Part shown: in pieces, positions 1 through 6,946 of the stretch
How positions within the stretch are numbered: the first letter of the stretch is position 1
Layout: every line of letters starts with the position of its first letter
Assembly: GCA_020252385.1 (NCBI GenBank)
Contig: JADCDC010000386.1
Span: forward strand, 1 to 8,746
Reading direction: 5' to 3'
Source: Aestuariivirga sp.
GTDB taxonomy: Bacteria > Pseudomonadota > Alphaproteobacteria > Rhizobiales > Aestuariivirgaceae
DNA length: 8,746 bases
The notes under the pieces: model-generated
Seen by the model: only the letters and a program-made list of their open reading frames with translations
Databases searched by the model: none
What the model was told of the DNA's origin: nothing
Position numbers and translations under genes: made by a program

Positions 1-1
1 C

Positions 2-649
2 TGCATGGGAACCGATACCGGCAACTCCGCCTATCTCGGCACCAAGGAGCTCATCAAGGCGATGGGCGGCAAGGGCAAGATCGCGCATTTCACCGGCTTC
101 CTCGTCGACCCCAACACGCAGCTCCGCATCGATGCGGTGAACAAGGCGGCGGCCGAGACCAATGGCGCGGTCGAGGTGTTGCAGGTGATTGCCGACATCG
201 ACGCGCCGCAGCCGGCGGAAGAGAAGATCAACGCCTTCCTCGCCGCCAGTGCCGCCAATGTCGACGGCATCGTGACCACCGCCTGGGTTCCGGCGGTGAC
301 GGCCGCCAACGCGCTCCGCAAGATGGGCGACAAGCGCATCAAGATGGTCGGCATCGACCATGATGAAGTTGTGCTGCAGGCGATCAAGGACGGCTTCGTC
401 AACGGCACCATGCTGCAGAACCCCTATGGCCAGGGCTATATCGGCTCCTATGTGCTGAACAAGCTGCGCACCGGCTGCACGCTGAAGGCCGACGCGCCGT
501 GGAAGTCCAATGCCCTGACCGCGAAGTTCGTCGACAGCGGCACGGTGTTCGTCGATGCGGCACAGGTCGACACCTATGTCGACGCGATGCGCGGCATCAC
601 CAAGGACATCCTCGCCAACTTCGAGAAGGACTACATGGACTGCAAGTGA
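2..649 (+). CDS. Sugar ABC transporter substrate-binding protein, ribose-binding type (5' truncated)
   Basis: This is the periplasmic receptor of a CUT2-type sugar importer, which captures the ligand and delivers it to the permeases encoded next. Only the last 215 codons are visible. The frame is already open at base 2, so the ATG at base 5 is internal, and the signal peptide and first half of the N-terminal lobe are missing. Family features, numbered in the fragment: a GTDTGNSAYLG stretch at the start, an arginine in DPNTQLR that aligns with the ligand-binding arginine of ribose-binding protein, the VGIDHD segment (binding aspartate of lobe 2), and LQNPYGQGYIG, which matches the family QNP hinge motif. 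Cysteines occur at fragment residues 1, 159 and 214, which is unusual for this mostly cysteine-poor family. The ligand cannot be read from the sequence; the downstream genes favour an acid sugar. The family call is firm. Confidence 0.9.
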   Translation, partial: CMGTDTGNSAYLGTKELIKAMGGKGKIAHFTGFLVDPNTQLRIDAVNKAAAETNGAVEVLQVIADIDAPQPAEEKINAFLAASAANVDGIVTTAWVPAVTAANALRKMGDKRIKMVGIDHDEVVLQAIKDGFVNGTMLQNPYGQGYIGSYVLNKLRTGCTLKADAPWKSNALTAKFVDSGTVFVDAAQVDTYVDAMRGITKDILANFEKDYMDCK

Positions 650-664
650 GGGGTCTTCGGCGTT

Positions 665-809
665 CCCTTCTCCCGTCGGCGTAAGCCGATGGGAGAAGGT
701 GCCCGACAGGGCGGATGAGGGCCTCTTCCGGCATCGGGACTCGCGGAAAGAGGCCGTCATCCGTCGCTACGCGCCACCTTCTCCCATTGCTTGCGCAACG
801 GGAGAAGGG
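665..809. repeat. Near-palindromic intergenic repeat element (REP/RIME-like)
   Basis: This 145-base element fills most of the gap between the binding-protein and permease genes. Its ends are exact 12-base inverted repeats, CCCTTCTCCCGT (665-676) and ACGGGAGAAGGG (798-809). A second exact 13-base inverted pair, ATGGGAGAAGGTG (689-701) with CACCTTCTCCCAT (775-787), lies inside, and a third pair (711-727 with 751-767 region, near-complementary through the GGCCTCTT/AAGAGGCC core) surrounds a loop of about 20 bases at 728-747. Each end can also fold alone: 666-674 pairs with 691-699, and 777-785 with 800-808. The element could therefore form one long cruciform or three hairpins. It resembles intergenic mosaic repeats common in Rhizobiales; that family assignment is from memory and unverified. 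It encodes no protein. In the transcript it could stabilise the upstream binding-protein mRNA or reduce read-through into the permeases. Confidence 0.8.
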
Positions 810-816
810 ACATTCT

Positions 817-820
817 GGAG
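817..820 (+). promoter_or_regulatory. Ribosome binding site of the first permease gene
   Basis: GGAG sits 7 bases before the ATG at 828 and supports that start. An ATG at 821 also lies close by, but its frame reaches a stop after eight codons. The site lies just outside the palindromic element, so the hairpins need not hide it. Confidence 0.65.
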
Positions 821-827
821 ATGACTG

Positions 828-1847
828 ATGACCGATGTTACAGCTGACGCGATGCCCGCACGTCGGCAGGGCTCCGGCCTGCTGCGCCTGCTGCTCAGCA
901 ACGAGTTCGGCCTGGCGGTGCTGATCGCGGTGGCCTTCGGCACGTTTGCGCTCACCCTGCCCGGCTTCACCTCGCCCTTCAGCCTGTTCACCATCGGCCG
1001 GCAGATCGGCATCGACACCATGATCGGGCTCGCCATGATGGCGGTGATCGTCACCGGCGGGCTCGACCTGTCGGTGGGCGCCATCGGGGTCTGCGCCGCC
1101 ATGGTCTTCGGCTGGCTCGCCCAGGCGATGGGCGTGCCGCTTCCCATCGCCGTGCCGATGGCCATCCTGTTCGGCGCCAGCCTGGGCTTCATCAACGGCT
1201 ATGCGGTGGTGCGCTCGGGCGTGCACAGCTTCATCATCACGCTCGCCAGCATGAGCATCTTCTTCGGCATCATGATCTTCCTCACCAAGGCGCAGGCCTT
1301 CAACCAGCTGCCGCCGGAGGTGACGCAGTTCGGCAAGACGCGGCTGTTCGGCATGGTCTCCGTGCTGCTGGTCATCACGCTTGTCGTCTGCGTGGCGCTG
1401 TCCATCTTCTACCGCTTCACCACGCTGGGCCGGCAGATGCTGGCGGCGGGCGCCAACCCGCGCGCGGCGGAACTCTCCGGCATCCGCACCGGCCGCGTCA
1501 TCACCGCCTGCCACATGCTGACGGGGGCACTGGCCGCACTCGCAGGGCTGATGCTCACCGCGCGCACCGGTGCGGCCGTTCCCTCCATGGCGGGGCATCT
1601 GGGCCAGGACTGGCTGCTTCCCGCCTTCCTCGCACCTGTGCTGGGCGGCACGCTCTTGTCCGGCGGGCGCGTCTCGGTCATCGGCACGCTCTTGGGCGCT
1701 GCCTTCGTCACCATCATGACGAGCGGGCTCCTGCTGATGCGCGTCGGCGAATTCTGGATCCTCGCCTGCCTGGGGCTCATCCTGCTCGCGGCGGTGCTCA
1801 CCGACCGGCTGCGCCAGGGCGTGCTGCGCAAGCGGGGGCTCATCTGA
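828..1847 (+). CDS. CUT2-family sugar ABC transporter permease 1 (RbsC-like)
   Basis: This 339-residue inner-membrane protein belongs to the branched-chain/ribose permease family (BPD_transp_2) and would form half of the translocation channel. It is very hydrophobic, with about eight to ten predicted helices after a short polar N-terminus. It carries the family signature GGLDLSVG at residues 77-84, the cytoplasmic loop GANPRAAELSGI (208-219) that contacts the ATPase, and a C-terminal half with the motif pattern APVLGGTLLSGGRVSVIGT. The length is usual for the family. The start is set by a GGAG site 7 bases upstream. Its TGA overlaps the next ATG by one base (TGATG), which implies translational coupling. 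A 178-base gap separates it from the binding-protein gene, much longer than any other junction in the cluster. The substrate is not predictable from the permease itself. The family call is secure. Confidence 0.93.
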   Translation: MTDVTADAMPARRQGSGLLRLLLSNEFGLAVLIAVAFGTFALTLPGFTSPFSLFTIGRQIGIDTMIGLAMMAVIVTGGLDLSVGAIGVCAAMVFGWLAQAMGVPLPIAVPMAILFGASLGFINGYAVVRSGVHSFIITLASMSIFFGIMIFLTKAQAFNQLPPEVTQFGKTRLFGMVSVLLVITLVVCVALSIFYRFTTLGRQMLAAGANPRAAELSGIRTGRVITACHMLTGALAALAGLMLTARTGAAVPSMAGHLGQDWLLPAFLAPVLGGTLLSGGRVSVIGTLLGAAFVTIMTSGLLLMRVGEFWILACLGLILLAAVLTDRLRQGVLRKRGLI

Positions 1848-2806
1848 TGAACCGCCTCTTCGACAATGACTGGGTGGGGCCCGCACTTGTCTGCCTCGTG
1901 GCGGTGGTGGGCATCTCGATCCTGCAGCCGAGCTTCCTTTCGCCCTTCAACATCCTGGTGCTGCTGTCTGCGATCGCCGTCAACATGGTGATCGCACTGG
2001 GCCAGCTCGTCATCATCGCCATCGGTCAGATGAACCTGGCCTTGGGCGCCTTCGGCGGCCTCGTCGCCATCTGCTTCGTCGCGGTGATGGAGCTCTATGG
2101 CGTGCCGCCCGTCATCGCGCTGCTGATCGGCCTCGCCATCGGCACGGCGGCAGGTGCTGCGTCAGGTTTCGTCATCGCGAGGACCGGCATCTCGGCCTTC
2201 ATCATCACGCTGGCGGGCCTCCAGATCTTCAAGGGCATCAACCTCGGCATCACCGAGGCGCAGCCCTTCTACGGCGTGCCGCAGAGTGTGAAGGACTTCG
2301 GCAACCACGCGATCTTCGGACCCATCCCCTGGCTGATCGTGCCGATGATCATCGCCAGTGTGGGGATGTGGTATCTCTTCAACCGGCTCCGCATCGGGCG
2401 CTACATCCTCGCTGTCGGCGGCAACCGCACGGCGGCGGAGCTTTCCGGCATCAACATCACCGCCACCATCATCTGGGCGCATGCGATCTCGGGCCTCCTT
2501 GCGGCAATCGCCGGCATGATGCTGGTGGCAAGGCTGCAGATCGGCCAGCCCACCATCGGCGATGACTGGCTGATCTCCTCCTTCGCGGCCCCGGTGATCG
2601 GCGGTGCCGTGCTGGCGGGGGGCCACGTGAGCGTGGCGGGCACCTTCTTCGGCGTCGTCATCATCGCCATCATCACCCAGGCGCTGGTGCTGTTCGCCAT
2701 CGACCCCTTCGTGGTGCAGATCGTTCTGGGCGCCCTGATCCTGTGGGCCGTCGGCATCAACCGCTACCGTGAGATCCGCGTGGCGAAGCTGAACGAGGCG
2801 CGCTGA
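1847..2806 (+). CDS. CUT2-family sugar ABC transporter permease 2 (RbsC-like, degenerate signature)
   Basis: This 319-residue membrane protein is a paralogue of the gene before it, and the two probably form a heterodimeric channel. Shared features are the FLSPFNILVLLSAIAVNMVIALGQ entry region (compare the FTSPFSLF region of permease 1), the cytoplasmic loop GGNRTAAELSGI (191-202), and the C-terminal pattern APVIGGAVLAGGHVSVAGT. The canonical GGxDLSVG signature is altered here: residues 60-67 read GQMNLALG, with asparagine at 63 where permease 1 has aspartate 80. The start overlaps the previous stop by one base, and only one base separates its TGA from the ATPase ATG. Many CUT2 systems use a permease homodimer, so the tandem diverged pair is notable, although such pairs are known in Rhizobiales. 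No frameshift or truncation is visible. Confidence 0.92.
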   Translation: MNRLFDNDWVGPALVCLVAVVGISILQPSFLSPFNILVLLSAIAVNMVIALGQLVIIAIGQMNLALGAFGGLVAICFVAVMELYGVPPVIALLIGLAIGTAAGAASGFVIARTGISAFIITLAGLQIFKGINLGITEAQPFYGVPQSVKDFGNHAIFGPIPWLIVPMIIASVGMWYLFNRLRIGRYILAVGGNRTAAELSGINITATIIWAHAISGLLAAIAGMMLVARLQIGQPTIGDDWLISSFAAPVIGGAVLAGGHVSVAGTFFGVVIIAIITQALVLFAIDPFVVQIVLGALILWAVGINRYREIRVAKLNEAR

Positions 2807-2807
2807 G

Positions 2808-4316
2808 ATGACGGCGCTCAAGGTTTCAAACGTCAGCAAGTCCTTCCCCGGTGTCAAGGCGCTCGACGCCGTGTCGATGACGCTCACCGGCGGCTCGGTG
2901 CATGCGCTGCTGGGCGAGAATGGCGCGGGGAAATCCACCCTCATCAAGATCATGACCGGCATCCACGCAGCCGATCAGGGCGAGATCACCATGGAGGGCC
3001 GCCCGGTGCGCTTCGCCAACCCAAGGCAGGCGGCGGCGGGGGGCCTGGGCGTCGTCCACCAGGAGCGGAACCTCGTCACCCGTTTCTCGGTCGCCGAGAA
3101 CATCATGCTGGACCGGCTCGGCGCCAATTCGCTGTCGCGCGTCGACTACAAGGCGCTTGCCGCGGAAGCGAGCCGCTGGCTGAAGCAGCTCGATCTCGAC
3201 ATCGACCCGATGACGCCGGTCTCCCGCCTCAGCGTCGCGCAGATGCAGCTTGTGGAGATCGGCAAGGCGCTGTCGCTGCAATCGCGCGTGCTGCTCCTCG
3301 ACGAGCCCACCGCCTCCCTCACGCCGAGCGAGGCGCAGGTGCTGTTCAGGATTCTCAGGAAGCTCCGCGACGATGGCGTGGCCATCGGTTTCGTCAGCCA
3401 CAAGCTCGAGGAGGTCTTCGACATCTGCGACACGGTGACGGTGCTGCGCGACGGGAAGAACGCCTGCGACAGCCAGCCGCTGAAGACGCTGAACCGTGAC
3501 GACGTGGTGAAGATGATGATCGGCCGCGCCGAGCGCATTTCGCGCCGCGCACCTCGGCCGCAGCCCGCCGCCCCGCCCTTCTTCGAACTCCGCGACTATT
3601 CCTCGGCGGCGGGGCACGAGAATGTGTCGCTCTCGGTGCGCCCCGGCGAGATCCTCGGCCTCTATGGGCTCGTCGGCGCGGGCCGCAGCGAACTCGCCAA
3701 GGCGGTGCTGGGACTCGCGCGCCAGACGGGCGGAGAGATCCGCGTTGGCGGCAAGCCGGTGAAGATCGGCTCCGTCGCCGAGGCGCTGGACTTAGGCGTC
3801 GGCTATGTGAGCGAGGACCGGAAGGGCGAAGGCCTGATCCTGCTGCATTCGGTGCTGGACAATGCCGGCATCACCGTGTGGAAGAGCCTCGCCAATGCCC
3901 TGGGCTTCCTGCGTGACGGCACGGTGGCGCAGAAGGTTGGCCCTGTGCTGCGCAAGCTCGAGGTGAAGACGCCCTCCCTCGACCAGACCATCGGCAACCT
4001 TTCGGGCGGCAACCAGCAGAAGGTCTCGGTGGCGAAGTGGATCGCGGCGGGCGTGAAGCTCCTCATCATCGACGAGCCATCGGTCGGCATCGACATCAAG
4101 ACCAAGGCCTATCTGCATGACCTGATCCATGAGCTGGCCGAGGCGGGAACCGCCGTCCTGCTCATCACCTCGGACCTCACCGAGATGGTGGACGTCGCCG
4201 ACCGCGTCGCCGTGATGGATGACTACCGGATCGAGGGCCTGGTCGAGAACGACCGCAATTATGAGCGCGTGAGCACGGCGATCATGGCGCTGATCCACGG
4301 GCGGGAGGCGGCATGA
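2808..4316 (+). CDS. CUT2-family sugar ABC transporter ATP-binding protein (RbsA/MglA-like, two ATPase domains)
   Basis: This 502-residue cytoplasmic ATPase powers the importer and has the tandem-domain layout and length of RbsA/MglA. In domain 1, Walker A is GENGAGKST (36-44), the Q-loop glutamine is Q85, the signature is the weakly conserved LSVAQ (141-145), Walker B is LLLDEPTAS (162-170), and the switch histidine is H198. In domain 2, the Walker A region is GLVGAGRSE (287-295) without the usual lysine, the signature is a canonical LSGGNQQK (398-405), and Walker B is LLIIDEPSVGID (418-429); TSDLTEM replaces the switch histidine region. This asymmetry is typical of the family, in which the composite sites are unequal. 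A GAGG lies 9 bases before the ATG. The stop overlaps the next gene's start as ATGA. Confidence 0.95.
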   Translation: MTALKVSNVSKSFPGVKALDAVSMTLTGGSVHALLGENGAGKSTLIKIMTGIHAADQGEITMEGRPVRFANPRQAAAGGLGVVHQERNLVTRFSVAENIMLDRLGANSLSRVDYKALAAEASRWLKQLDLDIDPMTPVSRLSVAQMQLVEIGKALSLQSRVLLLDEPTASLTPSEAQVLFRILRKLRDDGVAIGFVSHKLEEVFDICDTVTVLRDGKNACDSQPLKTLNRDDVVKMMIGRAERISRRAPRPQPAAPPFFELRDYSSAAGHENVSLSVRPGEILGLYGLVGAGRSELAKAVLGLARQTGGEIRVGGKPVKIGSVAEALDLGVGYVSEDRKGEGLILLHSVLDNAGITVWKSLANALGFLRDGTVAQKVGPVLRKLEVKTPSLDQTIGNLSGGNQQKVSVAKWIAAGVKLLIIDEPSVGIDIKTKAYLHDLIHELAEAGTAVLLITSDLTEMVDVADRVAVMDDYRIEGLVENDRNYERVSTAIMALIHGREAA

Positions 4317-5767
4317 CGGAGCGTCTTTCGCTCGGCACGGCAACACTCGCCTATGATCCGCGCCTCCTCGACATCGGTATCGTGCACCTCGGCGTGGGGG
4401 CCTTCCACCGCGCGCACATGGCGGACTATACGGACGCCGTTCTGCGCAAGGGCGACCTTCGCTGGGGCATCATGGGTGCCAGCCTCCGCTCGCCCGAAAC
4501 GCGTGACGCGCTGGCGCCGCAGGACTGGCTCTACACCCTAGCCGAGAGTGACGAGACGGGCGAGCGCTGCCGCCTCATCGGCGCGCTGCGCGGCGTGCTG
4601 GTGGCGCCAGAGGACTGCCAAGCGCTGATCGAGGCCATGTGCCTGCCGTCGGTCAAGATCGTCTCGCTCACCGTCACCGAGAAGGGCTATTGCCATGACC
4701 CGGCGACGGGCGAGCTGAACGAGAGCCATCCCGACATCGTCCATGACCTCGCGAACCCCAGCGCCCCCCGCTCCGCGCCCGGCTTCCTGGTGGAGGCGCT
4801 GCGGGCCCGCAAGGCGCGCGGGCTGCCGCCCTTCACCGTGCTGTGCTGCGACAATCTTCCGGCCAATGGCCGCACCGTTGCGAAGGTGGTGACGCGGCTG
4901 GCGCATCTGCGCGATCCGGCACTTGGACGCCATGTCGCGGAGAACGTCGCCTTCCCCGCCACCATGGTGGACCGCATCGTGCCGGCGACGACCGACGCCG
5001 ACCGGGCGCGCATTGCCGCCGCGACCGGGCTTTCGGATTCCTGGCCCGTCGTCACCGAGGCCTACAACAACTGGGTGGTGGAGGATCATTTCCCGCAAGG
5101 CCGCCCCGCCTGGGACGCGACCTTCGTCAGCGACATCGCGCCCTTTGAACTGATGAAGCTGCGGCTTCTCAACGGGGCGCATTCCACCATGGCCTATCTC
5201 GGCTATCTCGCGGGCCATGAGACCATCGCCGACTGCATGCGGGACGAGGCCCTCTCCCATCTCGCCGCTCACCTGATGAACGAGGAGGTGACGCCGACGC
5301 TTGCGGTGCCGCCCGGCGCCGACATCGCGGCCTACAAGCTCGCCCTGCTCAGGCGCTTCCGAAACCCGGGCCTCCGCCACCGCACATGGCAGATCGCCAT
5401 GGACGGATCGCAGAAGCTGCCGCAGCGCCTGCTCGGCACCACTCGCGACCGGCTGAAGGCGGGTCAGCGCATCGATGCACTCGCACTCGGCGTTGCCGCC
5501 TGGATGCGCTACGTGACGGGGATCGACGAGCAGGGCAACGCAATCGACGTGCGCGATCCCTTGCGCGATACGCTGCGCGCCAGGGCCGATGCCGCAGGCC
5601 CCGACGCATCAAGGCTCGCCCCTGCCCTGCTCTCGCTCGAGCAGGTCTTCGGGCGCGATCTGCCCCAGGATCCCGTATTCATCAACGCTGTCACGCAGGC
5701 ACTCGACAGCCTGTTCCGCATCGGCAGCAGGCGAACATACGAAGCCTTCCGGAGTGCACATCCATGA
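4313..5767 (+). CDS. uxuB: Mannitol dehydrogenase-family oxidoreductase, probable fructuronate reductase (D-mannonate oxidoreductase)
   Basis: This 484-residue NAD-dependent enzyme of the long-chain polyol dehydrogenase family most likely interconverts D-fructuronate and D-mannonate in the cytoplasm. The N-terminal Rossmann fold has LGVGAFHRAH (26-35). The family catalytic set is visible: lysine 282 followed by N287 and H290 in MKLRLLNGAHS (the K-x4-N-x2-H pattern of mannitol 2-dehydrogenase K295/N300/H303), with asparagine 181 in CCDNLPANG as the second oxyanion-hole asparagine. MVDRIVPATT is another family block. The length fits UxuB (about 480-490). Mannitol 2-dehydrogenase and tagaturonate reductase belong to the same superfamily and cannot be excluded from motifs alone; the four-base ATGA overlap with uxuA is the main reason to choose fructuronate reductase. 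GGGAGG at 4303-4308 is its ribosome binding site. Confidence 0.85.
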   Translation: MTERLSLGTATLAYDPRLLDIGIVHLGVGAFHRAHMADYTDAVLRKGDLRWGIMGASLRSPETRDALAPQDWLYTLAESDETGERCRLIGALRGVLVAPEDCQALIEAMCLPSVKIVSLTVTEKGYCHDPATGELNESHPDIVHDLANPSAPRSAPGFLVEALRARKARGLPPFTVLCCDNLPANGRTVAKVVTRLAHLRDPALGRHVAENVAFPATMVDRIVPATTDADRARIAAATGLSDSWPVVTEAYNNWVVEDHFPQGRPAWDATFVSDIAPFELMKLRLLNGAHSTMAYLGYLAGHETIADCMRDEALSHLAAHLMNEEVTPTLAVPPGADIAAYKLALLRRFRNPGLRHRTWQIAMDGSQKLPQRLLGTTRDRLKAGQRIDALALGVAAWMRYVTGIDEQGNAIDVRDPLRDTLRARADAAGPDASRLAPALLSLEQVFGRDLPQDPVFINAVTQALDSLFRIGSRRTYEAFRSAHP

Positions 5768-6936
5768 GACAGACCTGGCGCTGGTTCGGCCCCGATGACC
5801 CCGTGACGCTGGCCCATGTGCGGCAGGCAGGTGCGGTGGGAGTCGTCTCGGCCCTCCACCACATGAACCGCGGCCAGGCGTGGACTGACGATGAGGTGCA
5901 GAAGCGCAAGGCGGAGATCGAGGCCGCGGGCCTCACCTGGGACGTGGTCGAAAGCATCGCGGTGCCCGAGGCCATCAAGACGCGGAGCGGCGACTATCGC
6001 CAGAAGATCGACAACCACAAGGCCTCGATCCGCGCCGTGGGGCGCGCCGGCATCAAGGTGTGCTGCTACAATTTCATGGCCATCACCGACTGGACGCGCA
6101 CCGATCTCGACTGGCCGCTTGCCAACGGTGGCACGGCGCTGCGCTTCGACATCGTCGACTTCTGCGCCTATGACGTGCTGGTGCTGAAGCGCCGCAACGC
6201 CGAAGCCGACCACCCGCCCGAACGCATCGCCGCGGCAAGGCAGCGCCTTGCCAGCTGGCCCGAAAGCAAGCTCGCGCAGCTAGAGCGCAATTTGATCGAC
6301 TGGGTGCCGGCCCGCGAGACGGTCTATGACCGGCAGAGCTTCCTGCGCCAGCTCGACGAATATCGCGACATCACGCTGGAGGGGCTGCGCCAGCACCTCT
6401 TCATGTTCGTCCGCGAGATCGCCGAGACGGCGGAGGAAGCGGGTGTCAAGCTGGCGATTCATCCGGACGATCCGCCCTTCCCGCTGTTCGGCCTGCCGCG
6501 CGTGAACTCGACGCAGGCGGATACGCAGAAGCTGTTCGATGCCGTGCCGAGCCCCGCCAATGGTGTCACCCTGTGCACCGGCTCCTATGGCGCCCACCCG
6601 ACGAACGACCTTGTCAGGATGGCCCGCGCCTTCGCGCCGCGCATCCACTTTGCGCATCTGCGCAACACCACGCGCGAGCGCGATGGCTCCTTCTACGAGG
6701 CCGAGCATCTTGACGGCGACACCGACATGATCGGCGTCATCGCGGCACTCCGCCTCATCGAGGACCGCGAGAGACGCGAGATCCCCATGCGGCCCGACCA
6801 CGGGCACAAGATCGTCGACGACATCGGCAAGACGGTGAACCCCGGCTATTCCTGCATCGGCAGGCTCAAGGGCCTGGCCGAGCTCCGCGGCGTGATGCGC
6901 ACCGTCGATGCCTTCCGGCACCGGCGCGTGCACTGA
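5764..6936 (+). CDS. uxuA: Mannonate dehydratase
   Basis: UxuA dehydrates D-mannonate to 2-keto-3-deoxy-D-gluconate (EC 4.2.1.8). The 390-residue product starts MRQTWRWFGPDDPVTLAHVR, the conserved UxuA N-terminus, and the length matches the family (394 in E. coli). It has a TIM-barrel fold by family. Conserved blocks include AGAVGVVSALHHM, DVVESIAVPEAIKT, CYNFMAITDWTRTDL, and the likely divalent-metal and acid-base residues H233 (HPDD), C271 (CTGSYGAHP), H295 and H298 (HFAHLRN) and D345-H346-G347-H348 (PDHGH). The frame is open upstream to 5386, but that part is out-of-frame coding inside uxuB; the start at 5764 is fixed by the conserved N-terminus, the ATGA overlap and GGAG at 5751-5754. Its product feeds KDG kinase and KDPG aldolase, which lie outside the window. 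Confidence 0.95.
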   Translation: MRQTWRWFGPDDPVTLAHVRQAGAVGVVSALHHMNRGQAWTDDEVQKRKAEIEAAGLTWDVVESIAVPEAIKTRSGDYRQKIDNHKASIRAVGRAGIKVCCYNFMAITDWTRTDLDWPLANGGTALRFDIVDFCAYDVLVLKRRNAEADHPPERIAAARQRLASWPESKLAQLERNLIDWVPARETVYDRQSFLRQLDEYRDITLEGLRQHLFMFVREIAETAEEAGVKLAIHPDDPPFPLFGLPRVNSTQADTQKLFDAVPSPANGVTLCTGSYGAHPTNDLVRMARAFAPRIHFAHLRNTTRERDGSFYEAEHLDGDTDMIGVIAALRLIEDRERREIPMRPDHGHKIVDDIGKTVNPGYSCIGRLKGLAELRGVMRTVDAFRHRRVH

Positions 6937-6941
6937 GGAGG
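6936..6941 (+). promoter_or_regulatory. Strong ribosome binding site deciding the enolase-superfamily gene start
   Basis: AGGAGG lies 5 bases before the ATG at 6947, overlapping the last base of the uxuA stop. It favours that start over an in-frame ATG at 6908, which would overlap uxuA by 29 bases, lacks a comparable site and adds 13 residues not resembling the family N-terminus. Confidence 0.8.
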
Positions 6942-6946
6942 ACATA

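Noticed and set aside
665..809. The hairpins as a rho-independent terminator or riboswitch
   Set aside because: No run of T follows either hairpin, and no known riboswitch core was recognised; an intergenic repeat explains the symmetry better.
597..1886. A long open frame on the minus strand (429 codons) opposite the first permease gene, with similar frames opposite the other genes
   Set aside because: It is antisense to a clear membrane permease, its translation is low-complexity (rich in H, E, R, A, D, G), and such frames are expected in GC-rich DNA.
3666..3692. The second ATPase domain lacks the Walker A lysine and the first domain has a poor signature motif, suggesting a damaged transporter ATPase
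   Set aside because: This split of canonical and degenerate sites is normal for RbsA/MglA-type tandem ATPases; the other motifs are intact.
5386..5763. An upstream extension of the uxuA reading frame by 126 codons
   Set aside because: It lies inside uxuB in another frame, reads as low-complexity arginine/alanine sequence, and the conserved UxuA N-terminus begins at 5764.
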